A stretch of 64,000 nucleotides of DNA, taken from contig NZ_CM000745.1 of assembly GCF_000161455.1 (NCBI RefSeq), positions 4,473,386 to 4,537,385 of the forward strand, given 5' to 3'. Both the position numbers and the translations under genes were made by a program. Below the pieces are notes generated by a model that was not told the origin of the DNA, did no database searches, and worked only from the letters and a program-made list of their open reading frames with translations. This DNA comes from Bacillus pseudomycoides DSM 12442. GTDB lineage: Bacteria; Bacillota; Bacilli; Bacillales; Bacillaceae_G. Positions 53,804-63,353 of this stretch are shown in pieces (position 1 is the stretch's first letter; every line of letters starts with the position of its first letter).

Positions 53804-54511
53804 TCAATACTCAGAAGTTATGATCGGTGTGCCAACCACAATTGTATCTTTACTGTCTGTAGAGCGTATTGCTATTTGCACATTGATTTTCTCTCTATTT
53901 GTTGAAAGAGCGTCATTCCACTTTTTATTATATGCGGAGACTGACACAAATGCTCTTTCTTCTATCTTCTCGATCGCTCTTGCTGAAAGATCTTTCAAAA
54001 CCTGATTGGTTTTATTTTGCAAAACACCTTCAATCTTATCACTCAGTACACCTTGAACACAAGTGTAAATTGTAGGTTTTGTACTAAAAATTTTATCCAT
54101 TTCCCGAATGCTTTTAGGGTCCCATTTTGACCCGCTTACTTCAAAGATAATGAAAGTGTTTTCTTTACTATTTTCCTTACTCCAAGTTACTACTATTCGT
54201 TCTTCATAAGAAGAAAATTTTTTGTATGCTGTTGCTTTATATCCATCATGAGATGTTTCCAATTCCCATTTTTGAATATCCGCTTTTTCTTTCACTTCAT
54301 TTAACAATTTTTGAAACGTATGTATATTAGAAATGGTTCTGGTTTCTCGTGCTAACCATGACCACTGCTCTACCTCTGCTCCATTTTTTTCAAGAGCTGC
54401 GATCATACTCTCCATTTTCCCTTCGTCACTTACGGGCTTTATCTCTTTATACCCGACCAAGAATACGACAATACTTACGACAACAATAAGAATTGTTTTT
54501 AAGCTTTTCAA
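53804..54511 (-). CDS. ywmB: YwmB family protein
   Basis: This 235-residue protein has a signal-anchor helix at the N-terminus (TILIVVVSIVVFLVGY), then an extracellular domain. It matches B. subtilis YwmB (DUF1779, TATA-box-binding-like fold) by size, position before murA and the W-x-x-ARETRTISN segment. Its function is not established; the context (cell-wall and sporulation genes) hints at envelope work. It precedes murA by 35 bases, so the pair is probably co-transcribed. Confidence 0.85.
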   Translation of the reverse strand: MKSLKTILIVVVSIVVFLVGYKEIKPVSDEGKMESMIAALEKNGAEVEQWSWLARETRTISNIHTFQKLLNEVKEKADIQKWELETSHDGYKATAYKKFSSYEERIVVTWSKENSKENTFIIFEVSGSKWDPKSIREMDKIFSTKPTIYTCVQGVLSDKIEGVLQNKTNQVLKDLSARAIEKIEERAFVSVSAYNKKWNDALSTNREKINVQIAIRSTDSKDTIVVGTPIITSEY

Positions 54512-54563
54512 GTTTCATCCCCTCCTATCCCCATTGTTAACGGAGATATGAGGTTCTATACAC

Positions 54564-54800
54564 TTACTTGACTAAATACGTTAAACTCTTCGAATACCCT
54601 AAATAATCAAGAAAAAAGTTGCTGACAGATGTCCCAATGGCAATCGTAACAAGAATGAGTAAAATCCTCGTCTGCAATACCTTTCCAGATTTCATCAGGC
54701 GTTCAATATGGATACCTTGTAAGGCCCACCACGTAATGGTAATAAACAATAAATGCGAAACAATCGCAATCAGTGCTTGTTGCCCTAAAAGTTGCGCCAA
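54564..54800 (-). CDS. ywzB: YwzB family small membrane protein (DUF1146)
   Basis: This 78-residue protein has two membrane helices (about 10-27 and 46-63). The segment ITWWALQGIHIERLMKSGKV, then QTRILLILVTIAIGTSVSNFFLDYL, is the DUF1146 pattern. It lies upstream of ywmB as in B. subtilis. Its function is unknown. The start appears to be TTG (54800) with AAGGAGT upstream. Confidence 0.87.
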   Translation of the reverse strand: MAQLLGQQALIAIVSHLLFITITWWALQGIHIERLMKSGKVLQTRILLILVTIAIGTSVSNFFLDYLGYSKSLTYLVK

Positions 54801-54834
54801 AAAAATCGACTCCTTTTGTTTGGCTTACCATCAT

Positions 54835-55000
54835 CTAGGATGCAAAACGATCCCATATAAATGGAAACCACACTTTTTCCCGCCCAAACAGGCAGTATAA
54901 AGTATCCCTCTGAAAGAAGGGCACTACCTATTAGAGTTTACTTTGTTCGAGCATCACATTCGTGAAGGATAAGGTCTCGCGCTAACGAAAGTTTCACTTT
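54835..55000 (-). repeat. Structured repeat-like segment between nuoN and ywzB
   Basis: On the minus strand GGTAGT pairs with ACTGCC (one G-T) around a CCCT/AGGG hairpin at about 54888-54933. Upstream of this, GTGAAACTTTCGTTAGCGCG opens an 18-codon frame (MKLSLARDLILHECDARTK) with GAGGGGC ahead. The segment is GC-richer than usual spacers and has the look of a dispersed repeat of the B. cereus group or an RNA element. I cannot name it. Confidence 0.35.
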
Positions 55001-55022
55001 GCCCCTCTCATTGCTCCACAAT

Positions 55023-55054
55023 AAAAAGCGTAGAGCGATGACTCTACACTTTTT
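55023..55054 (-). terminator. Terminator of the nuo operon
   Basis: AAAAAGCGTAGAG (55023-55035) pairs with CTCTACACTTTTT (55042-55054) apart from one mispair. On the minus strand it ends in CTTTTTATT. It lies right after the nuoN stop. Confidence 0.9.
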
Positions 55055-55061
55055 GTTTTCA

Positions 55062-56582
55062 CTATTGTACCACGTTCCCTGTGAAGAAGAAATCTTTCAT
55101 CAATGGAAAATATTCATAAAAGAAATTGTAGCCAATTGCCGGTAGAATTCCGAGTAATACAGTTGCAATTAAACAAAAACTAATGACGACTTTCAAATTG
55201 ATTGGTAAGTGTACCGGATCTTCTTCACTACTCTTTCGAAAGAACATTTGCTGCAAAATACGGAAATAATATACAAACGAGATAATCGTTGTGCCCATCA
55301 TGACTGATGCCAGCACGTAATGGGCTGGACTAGCAGTGAAGGCACTTAAGAAAATATTAACCTTTCCGATAAAACCAGCTGTTCCTGGAATTCCTGCCAA
55401 AGACAGAATGAAAATGGTCATCGCTGCAGAGGCAAACGGAGAGCGTTTGTATAAACCAGAGAAAATTGTGAAATTTTCCTTTCCGCTTTGTAAGATTAAT
55501 CCGTGGATGACTGCAAAAGCTCCTATATTCATTAACAGGTATGCCAACATATAAAACCACATACTATCCATTGTAAATGGTGATAACGCTACAAGCGGAA
55601 CGAGTAAATATCCAGCGTGTGCTATGCCAGAATAGGCGAATAGACGCTTTACGCTGTATTGCTTGAGTGCCACTACATTACCAATGATCATTGTAATAAT
55701 AGCGAGCACGGCAATATATACGCTCATGTTAGCAAATACTGTTTGCTCACTTCCATGAACAGGTATAGCGCCGAATACCATAAGGAACAATCTTATCATC
55801 ATAATAAAACCGGCGATTTTAGAAATTGTCCCGAGGAAAGTTGTAACAGGTGTCACGGCCCCTTCATATACGTCTGGTGCCCACATATGAAACGGCACCG
55901 TCGCAATTTTAAAGGACAGCCCAACAAACAGAAGCAAGAAAGCAAGCGATAACAAAAGTTGAATGCTGCCATCCACACCTTGCATGAGAACTTCCTGCAT
56001 ACCAATAATATTAGTAGCCCCCGTAATGCCGTATAAGTAACTCATTCCAAAGAGCGTAATAGCCGTCCCAATTCCGCCATTAATAACATATTTCATCGCC
56101 GCTTCATTCGAAGCACGATTTGTCTTTCGAATCCCAACTAAAATGTACGAAGACAGTGATAACAACTCTAGGCCAATAAAGAGCGTAATAAAGTCGACGC
56201 TAGACGCCATAAACATCGCACCGAGAACTGCCATTAAAAATAAATAATAGTATTCCCCTTTATCTTGAATCGGCTCTTTTTTATCATCGCTCATCGCCAT
56301 ACATAAAACGAGGATGGCTCCAATTAATAGTAACGTTTTAAACCCTTTTGAAAATCCATCTAGTACAAACGAACCACTTAAAATGTCTCCAGCCGGTTCA
56401 CCATACAATGTAATTAATGCGATTAGCGATAGCACTGCCGCTCCAATCGCCCCAAGCCCTAAATACTTACGATCAAACTTTAGAAATAAATCAAGAAGCG
56501 AGAGAAGGATGGCCGCTCCAAGAATGATGAACTCCGGTACCATTAAATGCCAAGATAAGCTAAGTAATGTATTCATATCCAT
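55062..56582 (-). CDS. nuoN: NADH-quinone oxidoreductase subunit N
   Basis: This 506-residue membrane protein has about 14 helices and belongs to the Mrp antiporter-like subunits. It shows FITLFIGLELLSLSSYILVG (proton-channel Glu), FKIATVPFHMWAPDVYEGA with the key Lys, and KRLFAYSGIAHAGYLL. It is one of three proton-pumping antiporter-like units of complex I. It is the last gene of the operon. ATG at 56582 or two codons later are both possible. Confidence 0.95.
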   Translation of the reverse strand: MDMNTLLSLSWHLMVPEFIILGAAILLSLLDLFLKFDRKYLGLGAIGAAVLSLIALITLYGEPAGDILSGSFVLDGFSKGFKTLLLIGAILVLCMAMSDDKKEPIQDKGEYYYLFLMAVLGAMFMASSVDFITLFIGLELLSLSSYILVGIRKTNRASNEAAMKYVINGGIGTAITLFGMSYLYGITGATNIIGMQEVLMQGVDGSIQLLLSLAFLLLFVGLSFKIATVPFHMWAPDVYEGAVTPVTTFLGTISKIAGFIMMIRLFLMVFGAIPVHGSEQTVFANMSVYIAVLAIITMIIGNVVALKQYSVKRLFAYSGIAHAGYLLVPLVALSPFTMDSMWFYMLAYLLMNIGAFAVIHGLILQSGKENFTIFSGLYKRSPFASAAMTIFILSLAGIPGTAGFIGKVNIFLSAFTASPAHYVLASVMMGTTIISFVYYFRILQQMFFRKSSEEDPVHLPINLKVVISFCLIATVLLGILPAIGYNFFYEYFPLMKDFFFTGNVVQ

Positions 56583-56583
56583 C

Positions 56584-58086
56584 CTACCTCACCCCCAATA
56601 TTTTCACTGTGTATTGCAGCGGCGTCCCTAACAGTTCTGGCATAATACCAATTGCAAGAATACAAGTGAGCAAGAGCACAATCGGAACGTATTCCCAGCC
56701 GCGGACATCCGGCCTCGCTGCCAATTCCTTCTTTCCAAATGTCACTTGAAGCGTAGCCCTTAGGACATATACCGCTGTTAAAATGATGCCAAGCGCACCG
56801 ATCGCCGCGAGCATTGGCTTCCCTTGAAATAGTCCGAGGAATGCAAGAAACTCACTAACAAACCCAGACATGCCCGGAAGGCCAAGCGAAGCCATGCTTC
56901 CTGCTAATAAGAAACCACTTAACACAGGAACTTGTTTTGCGAGGCCACCAAGCTTCGTAATGTCAGACGTGCCAAAACGCCCCTCAATCATGCCGAGCAA
57001 GCAAAATAGTAGCGCTGCAATTAAACCGTGAGATACGACTTGAAATAGCGCTCCCTTCATACCGGCTGCATTCAGTGCCCCAAGTCCCATTAAAACGATT
57101 CCCATATGCGAAATACTGGAATAAGCGAGTACCTTTCGAAAATCTGTTTGAATGATCGCTAGAAAAGCACCGTATAGCAAGTTGATTACCCCTAAAATCG
57201 CCAGTAGCATCGCAAAGTCTTGAAACTGCTCCGGGAATAGCCCCTTCCCAAAGCGAACGATGCCGTATGCTCCAATCTTGAGCAGAACACCCGCATGGAG
57301 CATCACCGCAGCAGGATGGGCCTCGACATGCACATTCACCATCCAGCGATGCAAAGGGAATACCGGTAGCTTAATAGCAAAGGCTATCATAAGTGCAATG
57401 AATAAACCGAGCTGCAATGAACTTGAAATATCGCCCAGAAGCGCCGTGTCCACCCCAGTCAAAATATCTTTTAAATCTGCAATATTTGTTGTACCCGTTT
57501 TTGCAAAGAGGATAGAGAAAACAATGAGTAAAATCGCTGATCCAATTCCGTTATAAATCAAATAACTATAGGCAGCTTTTTCACTGTTCAATTTCCCCCA
57601 CTTTCCAATAAGCAAAAACATCGGTGGTAATGTAATTTCAAAGAAGACAAAGAATAGAAGTAAATTTTCTGCTGCAAAGACACCGAGCATCCCAATTTCA
57701 AGTGTTAACAAAAGCATGTAAAAACCTTTTATATTTTTTTGAATGGAAAAGGCAGTAATCGCCGCAAGTGTTGCTAAAAGCGCCGTGAGTATCATCATCA
57801 CAAGCGAAAAGCCATCGATACCAAGCTCATAGTAAATAGAAAACAACTTTTCATCTACGCCCGGAAAATGTCCGAATTGAATCCATTTCACCTTTTCAGC
57901 AAACATCGTTAAGCTCTTTCCGGAAGCATATGTACTAGCCAGAACAATCGCGATGCCAAGCGGAAGAATTGTTCCGAACAAACCGAGGACTCGCACTGCA
58001 CGCACTTCCGTTTTCGGTGTTAACGTAAGTAAGAGAATCCCTAGAAGCGGGGAGAAAATGAAGAATGATAATAATAATGCATTCAT
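56584..58086 (-). CDS. nuoM: NADH-quinone oxidoreductase subunit M
   Basis: This 500-residue antiporter-like subunit shows ENLLLFFVFFEITLPPMFLLIG (channel Glu), IKLPVFPLHRWMVNVHVEAH with Lys and His residues, and KVLAYSSISHMGIVLMGLGA. The ATG at 58086 overlaps the nuoL stop in an ATGA junction and has GGGGGG upstream; a TTG two codons earlier is less likely. It pumps protons in the membrane arm. Confidence 0.95.
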   Translation of the reverse strand: MNALLLSFFIFSPLLGILLLTLTPKTEVRAVRVLGLFGTILPLGIAIVLASTYASGKSLTMFAEKVKWIQFGHFPGVDEKLFSIYYELGIDGFSLVMMILTALLATLAAITAFSIQKNIKGFYMLLLTLEIGMLGVFAAENLLLFFVFFEITLPPMFLLIGKWGKLNSEKAAYSYLIYNGIGSAILLIVFSILFAKTGTTNIADLKDILTGVDTALLGDISSSLQLGLFIALMIAFAIKLPVFPLHRWMVNVHVEAHPAAVMLHAGVLLKIGAYGIVRFGKGLFPEQFQDFAMLLAILGVINLLYGAFLAIIQTDFRKVLAYSSISHMGIVLMGLGALNAAGMKGALFQVVSHGLIAALLFCLLGMIEGRFGTSDITKLGGLAKQVPVLSGFLLAGSMASLGLPGMSGFVSEFLAFLGLFQGKPMLAAIGALGIILTAVYVLRATLQVTFGKKELAARPDVRGWEYVPIVLLLTCILAIGIMPELLGTPLQYTVKILGVR

Positions 58087-59945
58087 TGCCAATACCCCCC
58101 CGTATATAACAGAATGACAACTAATGTCGCCACGGAAACAGCCACTGCGGTTCCGTATACTTGTACGTTTCCGTTTTGAAGTTTAGAACCAACAATGCTT
58201 GCCCCTCTCACAATACCTCTGATTAACTGGGCGATTCCTTCCACAATATAGACCTCACATAAGTGAAGCACATAAGCGATTCCTTTTACGAGCGGGAGCA
58301 CAGTCACACTATACAGTTCATCTACATAATATTTTTCCTTAAGGTGGCTATATAGGACTGTTTCTTTTCCGCCATCCCGATCTCTAGAAATAGATCGTTT
58401 CCCATAGATAAGATATGCCGCGAGAATGCCCGCAAACGAAACGAGTGTCGCAACAATCATAATCCACACCGGACCATGACTTTGCTCTACTTGGAACGGG
58501 ACATTCTTTGTAAGCCAGTCCCCAAGAAACGTGCCAAACCAAGGCGTATTGATATACCCTGCCAAAACTGCAAGAATACCAAGGACAATCATCGGAAATG
58601 TCATGACGCGCGGAGATTCATGCACATCCTCTTCTTTCTTCGCCTCTCCTGTAAAAACGAGAAAGTATAACCGGAACATGTAAAACGCCGTTAAAAATGC
58701 TGCGAGAACCGCAAGGACAAACAAAACATAATTGCCGTGCATCCACGTCGCCGCCAAAATTTCATCCTTACTAAAAAAACCTGAGAAGAGCGGGACACCA
58801 CTAATTGCTAGCGTGCCGATTAAGAAGAGTAGCCCCGTCACTTTCATTTTCTTCTGCAATCCGCCCATTTCATTAATGTTTTGCGTATGCACCGCATGAA
58901 TGACGCTTCCTGCCGCTAAGAAAAGCAATGCTTTAAAGAAAGCATGTGTCGTTAAATGAAAGACTCCAGCAACGTATCCTGCCGAGCCAAGCGCGAGCAT
59001 CATATAGCCGAGCTGGCTCACTGTTGAATATGCGAGGACTCTTTTTATATCCGTTTGTACGAGGCCAATGGACGCAGCAAAGATTGCAGTAAAGGCGCCA
59101 ACAACCGCGACTGTTTGCATCGCTGCAGGACTTGCAGAGAATAGCGGAAACATCGTTGCCACTAAGTACACACCTGCTGCAACCATCGTTGCCGCGTGAA
59201 TGAGCGCAGATACAGGCGTTGGCCCTTCCATCGCATCCGGTAGCCACGTATGAAGCGGAAACTGACCTGATTTCCCCATGGCACCAATAAAGATCAAGAT
59301 TGCCGTGAGCGTTATCATAGTAGGTGATATGTCTCCCATTTTCATCGCTTTAAAGATTACTTCATATTCAAAGCTACCAGCCTGCCAGAAGAGTAAAATC
59401 ATCCCGATAAATAAACCTACATCTCCAATACGCGTCATAATAAATGCTTTTTTCGCAGCAGCCTTCGCTTCCTCTTTAAAGAAATAGAAACCAATTAGTA
59501 AAAACGAGCCAAGTCCAACTAATTCCCAAAATATATAAAGCTGTAGTAAATTCGTCGAGATAACAAGCCCGAGCATCGCAAATGTAAAGAGCCCTAAATA
59601 CGCATAAAATACGGGCAACCTCTCATCACCATGCATATACCCTTTTGAATACACATGTACAAGGAAGCTAACGAGTGTCACAATAAAAAGCATCAAAGCA
59701 TTTAATGCGTTAATCTCAAAACCAAACGAAAGATCCACATCACCAATTCGGAGCCATAACCACTGATGCTTTACTGTTTCTGATGAAAACCGTTCTATTA
59801 ATACAGTCGCCGCACCCACAAAGGAAAGAAATGTGAGAAAGATACCAAGTAAGCTGCTTCCTTCTCTCAATTTTTCCCCAAACATAACGAGCAAAAAAAA
59901 CGAGGTAAGTGGGAAAAGCGGTATGAGCCATGCATAATCGATCAT
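58083..59945 (-). CDS. nuoL: NADH-quinone oxidoreductase subunit L
   Basis: This 620-residue subunit is the most distal antiporter unit. It shows LQLYIFWELVGLGSFLLIGF with channel Glu, SGQFPLHTWLPDAMEGPTPV, ALIHAATMVAAGVYL and KRVLAYSTVSQLGYMM. The C-terminal part with the lateral helix and last membrane segment (VYGTAVAVSVATLVVILLYT) is complete. GGGGGAAGG precedes the ATG. Confidence 0.95.
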   Translation of the reverse strand: MIDYAWLIPLFPLTSFFLLVMFGEKLREGSSLLGIFLTFLSFVGAATVLIERFSSETVKHQWLWLRIGDVDLSFGFEINALNALMLFIVTLVSFLVHVYSKGYMHGDERLPVFYAYLGLFTFAMLGLVISTNLLQLYIFWELVGLGSFLLIGFYFFKEEAKAAAKKAFIMTRIGDVGLFIGMILLFWQAGSFEYEVIFKAMKMGDISPTMITLTAILIFIGAMGKSGQFPLHTWLPDAMEGPTPVSALIHAATMVAAGVYLVATMFPLFSASPAAMQTVAVVGAFTAIFAASIGLVQTDIKRVLAYSTVSQLGYMMLALGSAGYVAGVFHLTTHAFFKALLFLAAGSVIHAVHTQNINEMGGLQKKMKVTGLLFLIGTLAISGVPLFSGFFSKDEILAATWMHGNYVLFVLAVLAAFLTAFYMFRLYFLVFTGEAKKEEDVHESPRVMTFPMIVLGILAVLAGYINTPWFGTFLGDWLTKNVPFQVEQSHGPVWIMIVATLVSFAGILAAYLIYGKRSISRDRDGGKETVLYSHLKEKYYVDELYSVTVLPLVKGIAYVLHLCEVYIVEGIAQLIRGIVRGASIVGSKLQNGNVQVYGTAVAVSVATLVVILLYTGGYWQ

Positions 59946-59974
59946 TGTTTCCTTCCCCCTTTTCGGTCACAATG

Positions 59975-60289
59975 CTAACCCTTAAGCGAATCCATTTCAT
60001 CTACGTTAACTGTTGCATGTTTACGATATAACGCAATTAATATTGCAAGTCCAACTGCTGCTTCAGCTGCGGCAACAGACATCGTAAACAGTGAAAAGAT
60101 TTGTCCTGTTAAGTTCGGAAAAAAACCTAATTTACTAAAGGCGACTAGGTTTAAATTCGCCGCATTTAACATCAGTTCAATACAAACTAAAACAATGACC
60201 GTATTCCGCTTTGTTAAAGCCCCGAATAAACCAATGCAAAACAGAATAATGGCAAGAGCTAAGTAGGCGGAAGTTGGAACACTACTCAT
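59975..60289 (-). CDS. nuoK: NADH-quinone oxidoreductase subunit K
   Basis: This 104-residue protein has three membrane helices: YLALAIILFCIGLFGALTKR, VIVLVCIELMLNAANLNLVA with the conserved Glu, and VAAAEAAVGLAILIALYR with a second Glu. The ATG at 60289 overlaps the nuoJ stop and has GAGGGGG upstream; a longer frame to 60349 lies inside nuoJ. It links quinone chemistry to proton transfer. Confidence 0.95.
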   Translation of the reverse strand: MSSVPTSAYLALAIILFCIGLFGALTKRNTVIVLVCIELMLNAANLNLVAFSKLGFFPNLTGQIFSLFTMSVAAAEAAVGLAILIALYRKHATVNVDEMDSLKG

Positions 60290-60806
60290 TGGAATCCCCC
60301 TCTTTCTCATCCTTCTTCGCAAGTACAATTGCCCCAACAAGTGCAACAAGTAAAATAACCGACGTTAATTCAAATGGAATGACATATTTCGAATATAAGA
60401 GTGTACCAATTTGAAGTGTGTTTTGTTCATGAAGTGGTACACTTCCTTGTACACTTCGATTTGTAAAATCTATATTATTAACAGCGAAATACATCACCCC
60501 GCCAAACACTACTACTGCGAAGAAAATGAGCCATTTACGAAAACTAAAACTAGATTCATTTTCAGCGTCATGTTTCGTTAACATAATGCCAAAAATCATA
60601 ATAATCGTAATCGCCCCGGAATAAATTAAGATTTGCGCTACTCCAACAAACTCTGCCGATAATAGAAAATACAATCCCGCAATGCTAAGAAACGTAAACA
60701 CAAGAGCGAGCATCATATGCATGACTTTCGTTAAGTTCAGCATAAGAATACCACCGATAATTGCCGTTAAGGATAGTAAAAAAAACGCTATCAACTCGCC
60801 GTTCAT
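60282..60806 (-). CDS. nuoJ: NADH-quinone oxidoreductase subunit J
   Basis: This 174-residue five-helix membrane subunit has the opening ELIAFFLLSLTAIIGGILML, then VFTFLSIAGLYFLLSAEFVG and VAQILIYSGAITIIMIFGIML, the conserved pi-bulge helix region. Start and stop overlap nuoI and nuoK. It lies in the membrane arm beside NuoK and NuoH. Confidence 0.94.
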   Translation of the reverse strand: MNGELIAFFLLSLTAIIGGILMLNLTKVMHMMLALVFTFLSIAGLYFLLSAEFVGVAQILIYSGAITIIMIFGIMLTKHDAENESSFSFRKWLIFFAVVVFGGVMYFAVNNIDFTNRSVQGSVPLHEQNTLQIGTLLYSKYVIPFELTSVILLVALVGAIVLAKKDEKEGDSNE

Positions 60807-61222
60807 GCTTTATTCTCCTTTCTGACGTTCTCATCATTTTCATCTAGCCACTGCAAATTTTTAAACAAATCATCACGCGTATACTCCGCTAGCTCAAAAT
60901 TGTTTGTCATAACGATTGCCTCTGTTGGACAAACCTCTGTACATAAATCGCACAGAATACAAATTTCAAAGTTAATATCGTACGTATCAATGATTTTTCC
61001 TTTTTTCGCCGGATCCGGATGCTTCTTCCCTGTTAGTTGAATACAGTCGGTTGGGCAGATGTTGGCACATTGGTTACAAACAATACACTTTTCTGGATAA
61101 AATTTTTGAATCCCTCGAAAGCGATCTGGTAGTGGCAATGGTTGATTGGGATAATCGTACGTTACTTTTTTCTTACTTAAGTTGCTAAGCGTATACTTTA
61201 ATCCTTTAAATAGTCCTTTCAT
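60803..61222 (-). CDS. nuoI: NADH-quinone oxidoreductase subunit I (2x4Fe-4S ferredoxin)
   Basis: This 139-residue subunit has two CxxCxxCxxxCP motifs: CIVCNQCANICPTDC and CILCDLCTEVCPTEA. These bind clusters N6a and N6b and pass electrons to NuoB. The N-terminus is basic (KGLFKGLKYTLSNLSKKK), usual for Bacillus NuoI. It follows nuoH by 25 bases. Confidence 0.95.
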   Translation of the reverse strand: MKGLFKGLKYTLSNLSKKKVTYDYPNQPLPLPDRFRGIQKFYPEKCIVCNQCANICPTDCIQLTGKKHPDPAKKGKIIDTYDINFEICILCDLCTEVCPTEAIVMTNNFELAEYTRDDLFKNLQWLDENDENVRKENKA

Positions 61223-61247
61223 ATCTTAGTGGCACCCCCCTCATGGA

Positions 61248-62252
61248 TTAGAAGAACAACTCCTTAATCAATGCCGTTAAGAAAATGTTCGCAAGTGCGA
61301 TTGGCAATAATACCTTCCAGCCAAACTCCATTAATTGATCGCCCCTGATACGTGGAAACGTAACGCGGAACCAAATTAAGAGAAAGACCACCGAGCTAAA
61401 CTTTAAGGCAAACCATACAGCTCCAGGAATAAAACCAAGGAACATAACTGGATTCCATCCTCCTAGGAAGAGCACCGTAATGAGCGAAGCCATTCCAAAG
61501 AAGTATACATATTCAGAAAGCATAAAGAATGCCCAGCGAAACCCCGAATACTCTGTATGATATCCAGAAACAAGTTCCGATTCCGCCTCTGGTAAGTCAA
61601 ACGGCGTCCGGTTCAACTCTGCAACCGCTGCGATTAAGAAAATTACAAAACCGATTGGCTGTGCGAAAATGTACCAAACCTTCTCCTGCGCCGCTACAAT
61701 TTCATTTAAATTCAGACTGCCAGCTAATAAGACAACACCAATGACGCTCATTACAAGTGGAATTTCATAGGAAATCATTTGCGCTGCCGCACGCATCCCG
61801 CCTAAAAGTGAATATTTATTGTTTGATGCCCATCCCCCGGTCACAACACCAATCGTTGTAATCCCTGATACAGCAATATAGTAAAGAAGCCCGACTCCAA
61901 TATCTGCAAACTGAAATTTATCCGTAAATGGAATGACTGCAAGCACCATAAAAGCTGGTGCAAATGCAATAACAGGTGCCAATATAAACAGCGGCTTATC
62001 TGCGGCTTTCGGAATGCTATCTTCTTTTAATAAAAGCTTTAAAACGTCAGCAACTGTTTGCAGTAAACCGAATCTGCCGCCGACCTGGTTCGGACCAATC
62101 CGCCCTTGCATAAATCCCATCACTTTTCGCTCTGCTAAAATCCCATATGTAACAAATCCAAGGACAGCAAATAAAAGAAGCACCGCTAACCCAAAAAAGA
62201 TGAAAAAATTTGTCCAGCTTGCCGATGACTCTAAGAGCCGCTCTATCATCAC
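61248..62252 (-). CDS. nuoH: NADH-quinone oxidoreductase subunit H
   Basis: This 334-residue eight-helix subunit forms the quinone pocket. It shows ERKVMGFMQGRIGPNQVGG, RFGLLQTVADVLKLLLKED, AVAELNRTPFDLPEAESELV, followed by SGYHTEYSGFRWAFF, and RVTFPRIRGDQLMEFGWK. GTG at 62252 and ATG at 62249 are both possible; both overlap the nuoD stop. GGGAGG lies upstream. Confidence 0.95.
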   Translation of the reverse strand: MMIERLLESSASWTNFFIFFGLAVLLLFAVLGFVTYGILAERKVMGFMQGRIGPNQVGGRFGLLQTVADVLKLLLKEDSIPKAADKPLFILAPVIAFAPAFMVLAVIPFTDKFQFADIGVGLLYYIAVSGITTIGVVTGGWASNNKYSLLGGMRAAAQMISYEIPLVMSVIGVVLLAGSLNLNEIVAAQEKVWYIFAQPIGFVIFLIAAVAELNRTPFDLPEAESELVSGYHTEYSGFRWAFFMLSEYVYFFGMASLITVLFLGGWNPVMFLGFIPGAVWFALKFSSVVFLLIWFRVTFPRIRGDQLMEFGWKVLLPIALANIFLTALIKELFF

Positions 62253-63349
62253 CCATCAACCTCCCCAAGCACAATATCAACGCCACCTAAAATCGTAATT
62301 AAGTTCGCGATATTTTCGCCCTTCAAAAGCTTCGGTAAAATTTGAAGGTTGTAGAAAGATGGCCTGCGGAACTTTAAGCGATACGGCTCTTTCTTTCCTT
62401 CACTAGCAATATAACAGCCAATTTCTCCGCGCGGCGACTCGATCCGGACAAATACCTCGCCCTTTGGTGCCTTAATAATTTTCGGCACTTTCGCCAACAC
62501 TGGCCCTTCTGATGGGAATTGCTCAGCCGCCTGCTCAATAATTTTGAGAGACTCCTCAATCTCCTCCATCCGACAAACGTAACGATCCCAAGCATCCCCC
62601 ACGTTTCCTACCGGAATATCAAAATCAAAGCGATCATAAATAGAGTACGGTTCATCCTTGCGAAGATCCCACTTCACACCTGTGCAGCGTAAATTTGCCC
62701 CGCTAAGCGAATAAGAAAGCGCATCTTCCGCGCTATATATTCCAACGCCCTTCACACGATTCAAGAAAATTTCGTTTCCGCTCACAAGGTCGTGATAGCC
62801 TTTCAATTGCTCCCTCATATATGGAACAAACTCACGGACCTTTCGGATCCAGCCATCTGGAGCATCCCATTTTACACCGCCCACTCGCATGTAATTAAAC
62901 GTTAGCCGCGCACCACAGAGTTCATTTAAGAGATTAATAATCATCTCCCTCTCCCGGAATGCATATAGAAACGGACTAACCGCTCCAATATCAAGAAGGT
63001 TTGTTCCCCACCAAACGAGGTGACTCGCAACGCGGCCAAGCTCCATTGCAAGTACTCGCAAATATTCTGCACGCTCTGGAATTTCAAGGCCCATCATTGT
63101 CTCAACAGCGTGACAAATCACATAGTTATTCGTCATCGCTGATAAATAGTCCATTCGATCTGTATAAGGAATAATTTGTGTATACTGCAAGCTCTCTGCG
63201 ATTTTCTCTGTTCCACGGTGTAAATACCCAATGACAGGTGTAGCCTCCTTAATAATTTCCCCATCAATTTTAATAACAAGCCTAAATACACCGTGCGTAC
63301 TCGGGTGCTGCGGTCCTACATTTAAAAGCATTTCTTCTGTACGGATCAT
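62249..63349 (-). CDS. nuoD: NADH-quinone oxidoreductase subunit D
   Basis: This 366-residue 49-kDa-type subunit opens RTEEMLLNVGPQHPSTHGVF, with the quinone-site His of HPSTHG, then IGYLHRGTEKIAES, YTDRMDYLSAMTNN, the quinone-site Tyr region, and SPRGEIGCYIASEG. It binds quinone with NuoB. The ATG at 63349 is the conserved start; the frame extends to 63412 but that part overlaps nuoC and is not conserved. NuoC stops only four bases before it. Confidence 0.95.
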   Translation of the reverse strand: MIRTEEMLLNVGPQHPSTHGVFRLVIKIDGEIIKEATPVIGYLHRGTEKIAESLQYTQIIPYTDRMDYLSAMTNNYVICHAVETMMGLEIPERAEYLRVLAMELGRVASHLVWWGTNLLDIGAVSPFLYAFREREMIINLLNELCGARLTFNYMRVGGVKWDAPDGWIRKVREFVPYMREQLKGYHDLVSGNEIFLNRVKGVGIYSAEDALSYSLSGANLRCTGVKWDLRKDEPYSIYDRFDFDIPVGNVGDAWDRYVCRMEEIEESLKIIEQAAEQFPSEGPVLAKVPKIIKAPKGEVFVRIESPRGEIGCYIASEGKKEPYRLKFRRPSFYNLQILPKLLKGENIANLITILGGVDIVLGEVDG

Positions 63350-63353
63350 AATG

